Shown: positions 1 to 7,803, counted from the stretch's first letter. The stretch: DNA of 34,439 bases from an uncultured bacterium (GCA_902796515.1 CADBOZ010000028.1:1-34439); one strand, 5' to 3'. Made by a program: numbers and translations. The notes: generated from the sequence alone by a model not told the origin.

Positions 1-10
1 ATAAAAAATA

Positions 11-83
11 TGCCGCGTCTCGGAATCGAACCAAGGACACAGGGATTTTCAGTCCCTTGCTCTACCAACTGAGCTAACGCGGC
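11..83 (-). tRNA. tRNA-Phe (anticodon GAA)
   Basis: Reading the minus strand, all four arms fold. The acceptor is GCCGCGT with ACGCGGC and discriminator A. The D arm is GCTC with GAGC. The anticodon arm is AGGGA with TCCCT around loop CTGAAAA, giving anticodon GAA. The T arm is CTTGG with CCGAG around TTCGATT and contains one G-T pair. The total is 73 nt. The 3' CCA is not encoded, because the bases after the discriminator are TAT, so the organism must add CCA. The upstream side of the gene is a tandem duplication that also copies about 13 nt of the tRNA 5' end. Confidence 0.97.
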
Positions 84-240
84 ATATCTATTTAATTGTC
101 TGAACGAGCAAGATGCTCTACGTTTTTATTTTGTTCCGCTTCGCTTCACAACGGGAGCTAACAGAAGCATATCTATTTAATTGTCTGAACGAGCAAGGTT
201 GCTCTACGTTTTTATTTTGTTCCGCTTCGCTTCACAACGG
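71..240. repeat. tandem duplication of the tRNA-Phe upstream region
   Basis: Unit 1 (71-154) and unit 2 (155-240) are near-identical over about 84-86 bp. Each begins GAGCTAAC, runs through GCATATCTATTTAATTG and ends CTTCACAACGG. They differ by small changes: GCGGCAT versus AGAAGCAT near the start, and GCAAGATGCTC versus GCAAGGTTGCTC in a small hairpin. In each unit the hairpin (GAGCA/TGCTC) is followed by CTACGTTTTTATTTT. The start of each unit is the 5' end of the tRNA gene on the minus strand, so unit 2 carries a degenerate copy of the first 13 or so tRNA bases. The rest of the gap (241-333) shows nothing I can name. Confidence 0.9.
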
Positions 241-333
241 GAGATTGCGGCTATTATTCTGTTTTAAAAAGGCAAAGCTTATTGCAAGCCTTCCGTTTCT
301 TTATAATAACAAATCAAACAAAATAGTCAAGAT

Positions 334-1365
334 TTAGTTTTCAAGCAATATCTTTACCGCTTCACCATCTCTGTGCATTTCGATTGCTTTTTTAGCATAT
401 TTCATATCCATGTGTTTTGTGATTAATTTTGCAACGTCAATTTTATGCGAAGCGATTAAATCAAGTGCTTCTCTAAAGTATTTTGGCGTATGATGAAATG
501 AACTTATAATCTTAACTTCGTCATAATGTAATCTTCTTGTATCAAGATTAATCGAACTTCCGGATGCGCATCCTCCAAAAAAGTGTACATAACCGCCCTT
601 TCGAACAAGAGAAAACATTTTTTCCCACATTTCAGGCAGTCCGACGCATTCTATTGCAACGTCCAAGCCGCGTTTTTCATTTGTATTGTTGATAATAATT
701 TCTTCAGGATTTGAGTACTTGTTTATATCGATAACCAAATCCGCTTCCGCAAATTCATGCGCCATTTTTAATTTTATCGGATTTCTTCCGATGGCGATAA
801 CTTTAGCGCCTTTTAATTTTGCAAGCTTGCAAAACATAAGCCCTATAGGCCCGAGCCCCATAACGCCGACAACATCATTTGGTTTAATCGGAGTTTTTGC
901 TATACCGTGAACCACATTTGAAAGAGGTTCGCAAAATGCCGCTTCCGCAAATGTAAGCTCATCGGGAATTATAAGGGTGTTTTTTTCGACAATTCTTTTT
1001 GGAATGGCGATATATTGAGCATATGCGCCGTTTAGAAGTTCAAGATTTTCGCAAAGTTCATACTCTCCTCTTTTACAATAAAAGCACTCGCCGCAAGGAG
1101 CAGAATTTGCACAAACTACCCTATCGCCTATGTTAAATTTTTCAACGGCATCATCTTTGGCATACACAATTCCGGAAAATTCATGCCCGAATCCGCTCGG
1201 AGTTTCTTTAATTAATACGGGATGCCCTCTTCTGAATGTCTTAACGTCAGTACCGCAAGTAAGAGCGGCTTTTATTTGAACAAGAATTTCGCCCTCGTTT
1301 AATTTTGGAGTCGGAACTTCTTCATATCTTATATCATTTGGAGCCCAGAAGCGAACAGCTTTCAT
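334..1365 (-). CDS. zinc-dependent alcohol/polyol dehydrogenase (medium-chain family)
   Basis: A 343-aa protein of the zinc medium-chain dehydrogenase family (threonine, sorbitol or butanediol dehydrogenase-like), which oxidises a secondary alcohol with NAD(P). The catalytic zinc ligands are Cys37 in TCGTD and His61-Glu62 in GFGHE. The structural zinc ligands are Cys91, 94, 97 and 105. The Rossmann dinucleotide loop GLGPIG lies at 170-175. Length is normal for the family. The start is supported by AGGTG 7 nt before ATG. It lies 2 bp downstream of another zinc dehydrogenase on the same strand, so the two are probably cotranscribed and may act on related substrates. The substrate cannot be read from the sequence. 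Confidence 0.93.
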   Translation of the reverse strand: MKAVRFWAPNDIRYEEVPTPKLNEGEILVQIKAALTCGTDVKTFRRGHPVLIKETPSGFGHEFSGIVYAKDDAVEKFNIGDRVVCANSAPCGECFYCKRGEYELCENLELLNGAYAQYIAIPKRIVEKNTLIIPDELTFAEAAFCEPLSNVVHGIAKTPIKPNDVVGVMGLGPIGLMFCKLAKLKGAKVIAIGRNPIKLKMAHEFAEADLVIDINKYSNPEEIIINNTNEKRGLDVAIECVGLPEMWEKMFSLVRKGGYVHFFGGCASGSSINLDTRRLHYDEVKIISSFHHTPKYFREALDLIASHKIDVAKLITKHMDMKYAKKAIEMHRDGEAVKILLEN

Positions 1366-1367
1366 AT

Positions 1368-2348
1368 TTACACCTCAATATATGCTTTAAAAATTTTATT
1401 ATTTAAACTATCATCGACCGCTTGAGCTAAATTGTCAAGCTTATAGTATGTGCTTAAATTATTAACTTTCACTGTACCTTTATTCAGTAATTCGCTTGAA
1501 AGTTTAATATCATCTGGCGAAGGAGAATAGCTTGCAATTACTGATAATTCCCTGTAATAAATTTCGTTATTCAAAAAACCCTTTAAATCATCTTCAACAG
1601 AAGAAAAAACTATTATTTTTCCGCCGTTAATAACATATTTTAAAGCAGTATCAATTGCTTTAGAATTGCCCGCAGTTAAAAACACAACATCATATTTTTT
1701 GTTTTCATCAAAAGAAAAGCCATGTTCAAATGCAAGTTTGCTTCTTTTATCCGATATATCAAAGCCAAAAGCTTGAACATTAAATGCTTTTAATCCTTTA
1801 AGCATTAAAAGACCGATTGAGCCTAAGCCGATTACAAGCGAATTGAATTTTGAATTGTCCTGATTATAATTAAATCCCGCTCTCCTTATAGCTCTTAAAC
1901 AGCAGGAAAGGGGTTCAAGAAAAGCTTTTTCGTCATCTTTCAACCGTTCGTTCATTTTATAGACGGTGTATTTTAAATGGTTTTTGTTTATTTTAATATA
2001 TTCGCTAAATCCCGCGGGATATATATTGGAATTTTTAAATGTTTTACACATCGAATAAGAACCGTTTTTGCAATATTCACAGCTAAAACAAGGGTAATGA
2101 TGCCCGAGTGCTACAATATCGCCTTTTTTTAAATCACATTGAACGTTTATTTCTTCAATTATTCCGACAACTTCGTGTCCTAAAACTATTTTATTTTCCG
2201 TTTCGGGGGTTGAATGTTTGATTTTAACCAAATCGGAACCGCAAAGTCCCGAACCCAAAACTTTAATAATTGCACCTTTAATATCAAGGTGCGGTTTTTC
2301 AATATTTATGATTTCTACTTTACCGTTTATTAATTTTGCACTTTTCAT
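1368..2348 (-). CDS. zinc-dependent medium-chain dehydrogenase
   Basis: A 326-aa second member of the zinc medium-chain dehydrogenase family and the first gene of a two-gene minus-strand operon. The catalytic zinc ligands are Cys36 in LCGSD and His58-Glu59 in LGHEV. The structural zinc cysteines are 87, 90, 93 and 101. A GLGSIG nucleotide-binding loop sits near residue 175. It is clearly divergent from its neighbour and slightly shorter than usual, so it is not a recent duplicate. A TATAAT box lies 9 nt before the ATG with no Shine-Dalgarno, so the mRNA probably has almost no leader. It is divergent from the Fe-S CCG protein across only 35 bp. Substrate unknown. Confidence 0.91.
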   Translation of the reverse strand: MKSAKLINGKVEIINIEKPHLDIKGAIIKVLGSGLCGSDLVKIKHSTPETENKIVLGHEVVGIIEEINVQCDLKKGDIVALGHHYPCFSCEYCKNGSYSMCKTFKNSNIYPAGFSEYIKINKNHLKYTVYKMNERLKDDEKAFLEPLSCCLRAIRRAGFNYNQDNSKFNSLVIGLGSIGLLMLKGLKAFNVQAFGFDISDKRSKLAFEHGFSFDENKKYDVVFLTAGNSKAIDTALKYVINGGKIIVFSSVEDDLKGFLNNEIYYRELSVIASYSPSPDDIKLSSELLNKGTVKVNNLSTYYKLDNLAQAVDDSLNNKIFKAYIEV

Positions 2349-2383
2349 AACTTTTAAATTATACTATAAACTGTAATTAAATT
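2349..2383. promoter_or_regulatory. 35-bp divergent promoter gap
   Basis: This gap separates a dehydrogenase (minus) from an Fe-S protein (plus). On the minus strand TATAAT (2358-2363) is 9 nt before the ATG. On the plus strand TATAAA (2365-2370) is 13 nt before the ATG. The two -10 boxes are adjacent, so the two polymerases should exclude each other. Neither side has room for a Shine-Dalgarno with a normal leader. Promoter calls are from pattern only. Confidence 0.5.
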
Positions 2384-3427
2384 ATGCTCGAAGAAGAAAT
2401 TAAAAAAAACATAAATAAATGTTCAAGATGTGCTTTATGTGTACAAAATTGTCCTGTTTATAAAATCAAAAAAGACGAAAATAACACATCCCGGGGATTA
2501 ATTTGCAAACTTGCGGGCTATGAAAACGGCAGTCTTACAAAAAAAGAAATCAGCAAAGATTTAAAAATATGCCTGAACTGTTCAAAATGTAAGCATTCCT
2601 GCCCTTCAAAAGTTGATACAAGTCTTATTTTCGGATATAAAAATGCGGAATTTTCCCCTTCCCGAATAAGCCAGAGAATTTTGCTTGTTTTAAAATTATT
2701 GCCGATAAAAATTTTATACTTTTTAAACTTCTTTAAAAAGCACTCATTCAATAATAAAACCTCGGAAATTGCATATTTTAAAGGATGTGTTGCAAAAGCG
2801 CAGCATAAGAAAACTTTCCTTGATAATTTATTTTCAAAAGACGAATTTTTATGCTGCGGAATGCCTTATCTTGCCGGAGGAGATTTAAAAAATTACAATA
2901 AATCGAAGAAAAAAAATATTGAAATAATTAAAAAATATAAGCAAATAGTTTTTGATTGCGCAAGCTGTAAAAGCGCAGTTGAAGATTACAACGGGCTAAA
3001 CGAAGAAGAAAAAAATAAACTCGTATTTTTCAGTGATTTTTTGGATAAAAAATACAAAATAAAAAACAATTCAAAATATAAAGGTAAAACCGTAATTTTT
3101 CATAAACCCTGTCATTTAAACAATGCGGATTTTAATAAAATTGAAGTTTTATTAAAAAATATAGAAGGAATTAACTATAAAAGACTTGATGATATTGATT
3201 CATGCTGCGGATTTGGAGGGAGTTATTTTATCTATCATCCTGTCGTTTCTTCCGTTATAGCATCAAAAAAAGCGGATTTAATTAAACAATCCTCTGCCGA
3301 TTTAATCCTGACATCTTGTCCTTCCTGTGTTATCGGCCTAAGATACGGACAAATTATGTCTTTTAACTTTAAAAAAACGTTAGAACTAAGAGATTTTATT
3401 GAAAATGAAATCGAAATTAGTGTATAA
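2384..3427 (+). CDS. Fe-S oxidoreductase with two 4Fe-4S and CCG domains (GlcF/LutA-like)
   Basis: A 347-aa cytoplasmic electron-transfer subunit of the family that includes GlcF (glycolate oxidase), GlpC, LutA and HdrB. The N-terminus has two 4Fe-4S motifs: Cys13/16/19/23 ending in CP and Cys63/66/69/73 ending in CP. Two cysteine-rich CCG-type segments follow: CCG at 157-159 with Cys192 and Cys195, then PCH near 243, SCCGFGG and SCPSC near the C-terminus. Such subunits normally pair with an FAD-linked oxidase (GlcD/LldD type), but none is adjacent. The divergent dehydrogenases may be functionally linked (inference). It is a little shorter than GlcF. The exact substrate system is open. Confidence 0.88.
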   Translation: MLEEEIKKNINKCSRCALCVQNCPVYKIKKDENNTSRGLICKLAGYENGSLTKKEISKDLKICLNCSKCKHSCPSKVDTSLIFGYKNAEFSPSRISQRILLVLKLLPIKILYFLNFFKKHSFNNKTSEIAYFKGCVAKAQHKKTFLDNLFSKDEFLCCGMPYLAGGDLKNYNKSKKKNIEIIKKYKQIVFDCASCKSAVEDYNGLNEEEKNKLVFFSDFLDKKYKIKNNSKYKGKTVIFHKPCHLNNADFNKIEVLLKNIEGINYKRLDDIDSCCGFGGSYFIYHPVVSSVIASKKADLIKQSSADLILTSCPSCVIGLRYGQIMSFNFKKTLELRDFIENEIEISV

Positions 3428-3446
3428 TTAATAAAAAACGGGAGGG
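3399..3446 (+). promoter_or_regulatory. sigma70-type promoter and Shine-Dalgarno for the orphan gene at 3452
   Basis: TTGAAA (3399-3404), an 18-bp spacer and TATAAT (3423-3428) lie at the end of the preceding gene; the -10 box overlaps its stop codon. A strong Shine-Dalgarno GGGAGGG (3440-3446) precedes the ATG at 3452. This gene therefore has its own conventional promoter and leader, unlike several neighbours that look leaderless. Confidence 0.6.
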
Positions 3447-3451
3447 TAAAG

Positions 3452-4252
3452 ATGAAAATTCAAAGTATAAATTCATATATGCAAAATTTTTGCGGTTTTA
3501 AAAACAATAAAAACGTAAGCTCTCCTTATTTCGGGAAATCTTTTAACGAGCAAAAAATTGATACATTTGAATATTTAAACTCACCCGCGGATAAGCCGAA
3601 TCAAAATGCCGAATATTATTTTATTAATGCCGGCGGCAAAGAAGTTAAAGCGGACGGTATAATCACCTCAAAAGCCGGTATTTTCGGGGAAAAACTGTTT
3701 ATTACAAGAAACGGAAATACTACAACATATGATGATTGGGCAAGAGTTAAAAAAGACGGCGGCGTAACCGAAGAAATATTGTATTCTGCAGGTATTCCCG
3801 AATTTATAATGGAATATAAAAACGAAGAACCTTATAAAAGAACAAGTTTTAGCTTCTGTCCTTATTTAAAATCATACGTTTCATACGAAGACGGTTCTTT
3901 TAGTATTTATCAAAACGTTGATGATGACGAAGCATCAATCGGGACGATAAGAAAAACAAAAGATAAAACAATTCAAACCAATTTCATTTCGACAAGAAAA
4001 GACGGTGATATAGGTGCTTGTTCCGTAAGTATTAAGGATAACAGTTTCGGAACAAAGAAGGTGTCCTTATACTGGGATTACCCCGAAATGAACTTTTCAA
4101 AAACGGATTCAAAAGAAGACAGCCTCCTTTTAAGAGAAGCTCTTAATGATTTAAAGGCAACAATCAACAGTGACGAGTATCGGGATGACTTCGGACATAC
4201 AAAAAGCCTTAACAACCAGCTCGACAAAGCTATTAAATATTTAAGCAAATAA
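3452..4252 (+). CDS. hypothetical protein, lineage-type N-terminus
   Basis: A 266-aa protein I do not recognise. The N-terminus reads MKIQSINSYMQNFCGFKNN and then SPYFGKSF, a short Phe/Gly-containing leader with no hydrophobic signal peptide, of a kind shared by small orphan proteins elsewhere in this window. The body is polar and predicted mixed alpha/beta, with repeated aromatic-rich strands (for example YDDWARVKKDGG and SYEDGSFSIYQN) that could form a beta-sheet domain. The C-terminal 40 residues are helical. It has a strong Shine-Dalgarno and its own promoter. It converges on yebC with a 5-bp gap. Function unknown. Confidence 0.85.
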   Translation: MKIQSINSYMQNFCGFKNNKNVSSPYFGKSFNEQKIDTFEYLNSPADKPNQNAEYYFINAGGKEVKADGIITSKAGIFGEKLFITRNGNTTTYDDWARVKKDGGVTEEILYSAGIPEFIMEYKNEEPYKRTSFSFCPYLKSYVSYEDGSFSIYQNVDDDEASIGTIRKTKDKTIQTNFISTRKDGDIGACSVSIKDNSFGTKKVSLYWDYPEMNFSKTDSKEDSLLLREALNDLKATINSDEYRDDFGHTKSLNNQLDKAIKYLSK

Positions 4253-4257
4253 TAAAT

Positions 4258-5052
4258 CTATACGTCGATAGATGCCATTATTTCATCGCTTGCTTCAAAG
4301 TTTGAATAAACATTTTGAACATCATCGTGTTCATCAAGTTTTTCAAGCAGCAATACAACTTTTTTTGCAGTCGCAGGATCCGTAATTTCGTTTGAATTGG
4401 AAGGTATTCTTGTTAAATCGGAACTTTTTAATTTGTAGCCCAATTTTTCTAATCCTTCAACCGTTGCTTGAAAATTATCGGTTGTGGTTTTAATCTTATA
4501 ATCGTCTTCGTCTTCATCTTCCCAGACATCAAGAGGATCGAATTCCATACAATCTTCAAAAAGTTTATCAAAATCAAACTGTTTAACTTCTTCTTTAGAG
4601 CGTTTATTTTGTTCTTCCGGTTTTGCAATGGAAATCAATCCGCAAGGTTCAAATATCCAACCTACACAGCCTGTTTCACCGAGATTTCCGCCGAATTTTG
4701 TAAAGTAGCTTCTGATATCTCCGGCTGTTCTGTTTCTGTTGTCTGTCGCAGCTTCGATAAATACCGCTACACCTCCTGCACCGTAACCTTCATAAGTTAT
4801 TTCTTCAAAATTGTCACTTCCTAAATTTCCGGCACCTTTATCTATTGCGCGTTTAATGGTATCATTCGGAAGCCCGCCCGCTTTTGCTTTTTCAACAGCC
4901 GTTCTTAAACGAAAATTCCCGCTTAAATCACCGCCGCCGATTTTTGCCGCAATAATTATTTCTCTTGAAAATTTGGCAAAATTGACACCGCGTGCCGCAT
5001 CCGCTTTTGCTTTTTTATGTTTAATATTTGCCCATTTGGAATGACCTGACAT
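4258..5052 (-). CDS. yebC: YebC/PmpR (TACO1) family protein
   Basis: 264 aa. It opens with the family signature MSGHSKWANIKHKKAKADA and continues with GLPNDTIKRAIDKG and YEGYGAGGVAVFIEAATDN. The family has long been annotated as a transcriptional regulator; more recent work assigns YebC/TACO1 proteins a ribosome-associated role in translating proline-rich stretches. The protein is somewhat longer than the usual 240-250 aa because of an acidic insert around residues 140-195 with runs such as EDEDEDD. AAGGAT 7 nt before the ATG supports the start. It is transcribed alone on the minus strand, downstream of the methyltransferase terminator. Confidence 0.96.
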   Translation of the reverse strand: MSGHSKWANIKHKKAKADAARGVNFAKFSREIIIAAKIGGGDLSGNFRLRTAVEKAKAGGLPNDTIKRAIDKGAGNLGSDNFEEITYEGYGAGGVAVFIEAATDNRNRTAGDIRSYFTKFGGNLGETGCVGWIFEPCGLISIAKPEEQNKRSKEEVKQFDFDKLFEDCMEFDPLDVWEDEDEDDYKIKTTTDNFQATVEGLEKLGYKLKSSDLTRIPSNSNEITDPATAKKVVLLLEKLDEHDDVQNVYSNFEASDEIMASIDV

Positions 5053-5120
5053 AACTTAATCCTTATCAATAACTCTTTATTTTCATTAAAACACAGGGAT
5101 GGTTAATTATCAAGAATTAA

Positions 5121-5155
5121 GATAAAAATAAAGGCTGCCGATATTTATCGCAGCC
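5121..5155 (-). terminator. Rho-independent terminator of the DNA methyltransferase gene
   Basis: On the minus strand GGCTG-CGAT pairs with ATCG-CAGCC (one bulged base, 4-nt loop) at 5133-5155, followed directly by TTTATTTTTATC. It lies about 30 bp past the stop codon of the methyltransferase gene and before yebC, separating the two transcription units. The remaining gap to yebC holds the yebC leader. Confidence 0.75.
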
Positions 5156-5182
5156 AAGTTGTTCTCTTTTAGTCCTTAGTGT

Positions 5183-6085
5183 CTAATGCTTTTCCTTTAT
5201 TGACTTTATTCTTGTTTTTTGGAAAATCATAATATATTCATGTTCAAATATATTAAATCCTCCGTTTAACGCCCTGTATCGCCACAAATTGGCTGTTTTT
5301 CCTTTAGCCTTTTCATTCCCGGTGATGTTCTTCACAATAACCGCTTTTGTGATAAATCCCAGCTCTTCCATTCTCTTTTGACATTCAAAACCCAGAGAAA
5401 TGTATCTGCTGTTAGCATATTTATCACCGATAATCAACGCTGCAAAGCGGTTTTGTTCAAGCAAATCATATCCGTTTTTTGCCACTTTTTTAAACAATTC
5501 ATAAAACTGTTCGGTTGTAGCACAATTTGATAAATCTTCTTTTTTATCGGAAAACTTGATTATATCATCATAAGGCGGATGCAAAACAAGGAACTGCGCA
5601 TATTTTTGTCCCATAATTTCAAGTCTTGATTTAACTTTTTCTTTTGCTTCTTCGCTTGCGCTATCTCCCTGTAAAATATTTACATCAACAACAAGCTCTT
5701 TGGGGGTGAATTTAGAGGATACGTAATCAACCATTTCCTGTTTCAATTCGACACCGATGCATCTTCTTTCCATATTTCTTGCTTCAATACCGCTTGTTCC
5801 CGAGCCGAAGAACAAATCAAGGACTATGTCGCCTTTTTTTGTGTATCTTGTAAATAATTGTGTTGCAATTTGAGGAATGTAATTACCGTGATAGTCATAA
5901 CTGTGACCTTTGGTATTATCACGGGATGAAAATTCCCACCACGTACCGGTTTTTATATTTTCGTATAATTTCCAATTATTCAAATCAATATCGTTATATG
6001 GTTTTGTCTTTATCGGTTTTACTACTTCAAGAACCGCTTTTTTAGTTTCTGCCGACTTTTTGGTCTTGTTTGAATTTGCTGGCAT
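5183..6085 (-). CDS. orphan DNA methyltransferase (N6-adenine/N4-cytosine type)
   Basis: A 300-aa SAM-dependent amino-methyltransferase acting on DNA. Motif I is DLFFGSGT at 90-97, with the following Glu in IGVE near 113. The catalytic motif IV appears as HPPYDD at 169-174, with His where D, N or S is usual. Motif I precedes motif IV, the reverse of the common beta-group order. The C-terminal block GDKYANSRYISLGF ... LWRYRALNGGFNIFEHEY is characteristic of one methylase subfamily. A longer frame reaches back to TTG at 6103, but that TTG overlaps GGGGAAG, which serves as Shine-Dalgarno 9 nt before the ATG at 6085, so I chose the ATG. No restriction enzyme or specificity subunit is nearby. Confidence 0.88.
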   Translation of the reverse strand: MPANSNKTKKSAETKKAVLEVVKPIKTKPYNDIDLNNWKLYENIKTGTWWEFSSRDNTKGHSYDYHGNYIPQIATQLFTRYTKKGDIVLDLFFGSGTSGIEARNMERRCIGVELKQEMVDYVSSKFTPKELVVDVNILQGDSASEEAKEKVKSRLEIMGQKYAQFLVLHPPYDDIIKFSDKKEDLSNCATTEQFYELFKKVAKNGYDLLEQNRFAALIIGDKYANSRYISLGFECQKRMEELGFITKAVIVKNITGNEKAKGKTANLWRYRALNGGFNIFEHEYIMIFQKTRIKSIKEKH

Positions 6086-6174
6086 TAAATTAATCTTCCC
6101 CAATTTGTCTTACGAAGAAAAGTATAATGAATTTGATATATAATTAAATCAACCTTATATATTAATTTACGGTT

Positions 6175-7803
6175 ATGGCAATTTTTAACGTTCAGAGGTT
6201 TTATGAATATATGATTAGCATGAATTCATTTAGTCTTAATAATTTTAAATTGGCAACAAGGCCGATTAATACAAATAAGCTCAGCATATACTACTACAAC
6301 GATACTCACGGAAATTCAGACGAAATACTGGGTGTAATAAACGGTGCAAGAAAATTTAAAAATGATGAAGGAACAAGAGATTCGGTATCTTTTGTACTTT
6401 CTGCCGGAGATAACTATTCGGGAGCTAATGTAAAAAAGAATAAATTCTTTGTTGATTTAATGCAAAATATTATAGGCGTTGATGCTTCGGCAATAGGAAA
6501 TCACGAAATGGACGGCGGCAGCGACGGTTTTTGTAAAGCCGCAAAAGGAAAAAAAGTTGATTTTATTGCATCAAATGTTGTTCTTGATAAGAATAACCCG
6601 ATGAGCGAAGTAATTAAAAAGTCAATGATTATTGAAAGACAGGGTATGAGAATAGGGCTTGTCGGAAGTATGCCCCTTGACCTTGAAATGGTTTCAAAAT
6701 CAGACAACATAAAAGATATAAAAGTTTTACCTTTTGATGAAACGGTTAATGCTATTCAAAATGAAATAAACAAATTGAAAGAAATGAAGATTGATAAAGT
6801 AATTCTCCTTTCTCATACCGGATATGAAGAGGATAAAAAACTTGCTTCCAGTCTTGACGGTGTAGATATTATTGTCGGCGGTCATACGCATACTGTTGTA
6901 AACGGTGCAAAATCCGGAGAAAACATTGTTCCTTCAAAATCTGGAGAGCCTGTGTTGATTGTTCAAGGCGGAGAAAACGGAAAATATTACGGCATTATAA
7001 ATGCGGAATTCAATAAAAACGGGGTTTTAAAAACAGCGGAAAATACCCTTTACCGGAGTCCGATACGTAAAAAAAGCCCTATAATCGAACATATAAAAGT
7101 GCAAAATCTTGGAAAAAGCCCTAAAGTCGGAACAATTACAAAAATAGACCCGATGCCTGCAAACAGAAGAATTGAGCATTGCCCCTGGACGAGTACTCTT
7201 GCGGATGCCATGAAAGAAGAGCTGGGGGCGGATATTGCTTTAATAAATTCGGCAAATGTAAGAAAAGTACCGCAGACAGGACTTTTAACGGAGAACGATA
7301 TATCCGAATCGGTACCGATGAAAAACAAATTACTCAAGACAAAAATTACTCAAAAGCAGCTTACAAACGCTATTAAAAACTCGGCAAAAACAACAATGAG
7401 CCATCATGAGGGTGTACCCGGACTGCTTCAGGTAAGCGGATTAAAATATAAGATTGATACGGACGGCAACTTACTTGAATTAAATTTTGTTGATAAAAAC
7501 GGAAAAATAAGCCCGATTAATATAGCAAATCCTTCGGATGATATTGTATATACCGTAATATATGACGATTTTGCAGCAAAAGAACACGGTGAATACCCCG
7601 AACTGTTTCCTCAATTCGAAGTTCAGCATTTTAATTTCGACAAAGACAAAACAATGATAGATTACTTAAATAAAAAACATGACAAAGAACATCTTGAATT
7701 TAATGATGATAAACGAATTGAAATAGTAAAAACATCAAAACAGAAGCAAGAAAACAATAGTAGCCAAAGATTTTTAAACTTAACCTGCCCAAAAGTTTCA
7801 TAA
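6175..7803 (+). CDS. 5'-nucleotidase/UshA-like metallophosphoesterase
   Basis: 542 aa in the 5'-nucleotidase family, which dephosphorylates nucleotides or related phosphoesters. The metal-binding motifs of the N-terminal domain are visible: NDTHG (42-46), GDN (78-80), GNHE (108-111) and GGHTHT near 230. The 5'-nucleotidase C-terminal domain follows (about 320-500), with ALINSANVR and the segment ending SVPMKN. The family is usually exported, yet no signal peptide is visible; the N-terminus is polar. Alternative in-frame ATGs at 6211 and 6220 are possible because the first ATG has no Shine-Dalgarno, but none yields a signal peptide. The 3' end overlaps uppP on the other strand by 104 bp. Confidence 0.9.
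   Translation: MAIFNVQRFYEYMISMNSFSLNNFKLATRPINTNKLSIYYYNDTHGNSDEILGVINGARKFKNDEGTRDSVSFVLSAGDNYSGANVKKNKFFVDLMQNIIGVDASAIGNHEMDGGSDGFCKAAKGKKVDFIASNVVLDKNNPMSEVIKKSMIIERQGMRIGLVGSMPLDLEMVSKSDNIKDIKVLPFDETVNAIQNEINKLKEMKIDKVILLSHTGYEEDKKLASSLDGVDIIVGGHTHTVVNGAKSGENIVPSKSGEPVLIVQGGENGKYYGIINAEFNKNGVLKTAENTLYRSPIRKKSPIIEHIKVQNLGKSPKVGTITKIDPMPANRRIEHCPWTSTLADAMKEELGADIALINSANVRKVPQTGLLTENDISESVPMKNKLLKTKITQKQLTNAIKNSAKTTMSHHEGVPGLLQVSGLKYKIDTDGNLLELNFVDKNGKISPINIANPSDDIVYTVIYDDFAAKEHGEYPELFPQFEVQHFNFDKDKTMIDYLNKKHDKEHLEFNDDKRIEIVKTSKQKQENNSSQRFLNLTCPKVS

Noticed and set aside
84-135. Hairpin GAGCA/TGCTC plus T-run as a plus-strand terminator
   Set aside because: No plus-strand gene lies upstream in the window, and the stem is only five base pairs; it is described as part of the repeat instead.
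113-337. Plus-strand ORF of 74 codons beside the tRNA
   Set aside because: It runs through both units of the tandem duplication and repeats its own sequence; no ribosome binding site, no family resemblance.
4468-4824. Plus-strand ORFs inside yebC (also 4811-5044)
   Set aside because: They are antisense to a well-conserved gene and show no family motif or ribosome binding site.
6086-6103. Upstream TTG start for the methyltransferase
   Set aside because: The TTG overlaps the likely Shine-Dalgarno of the ATG at 6085 and has no ribosome binding site of its own.
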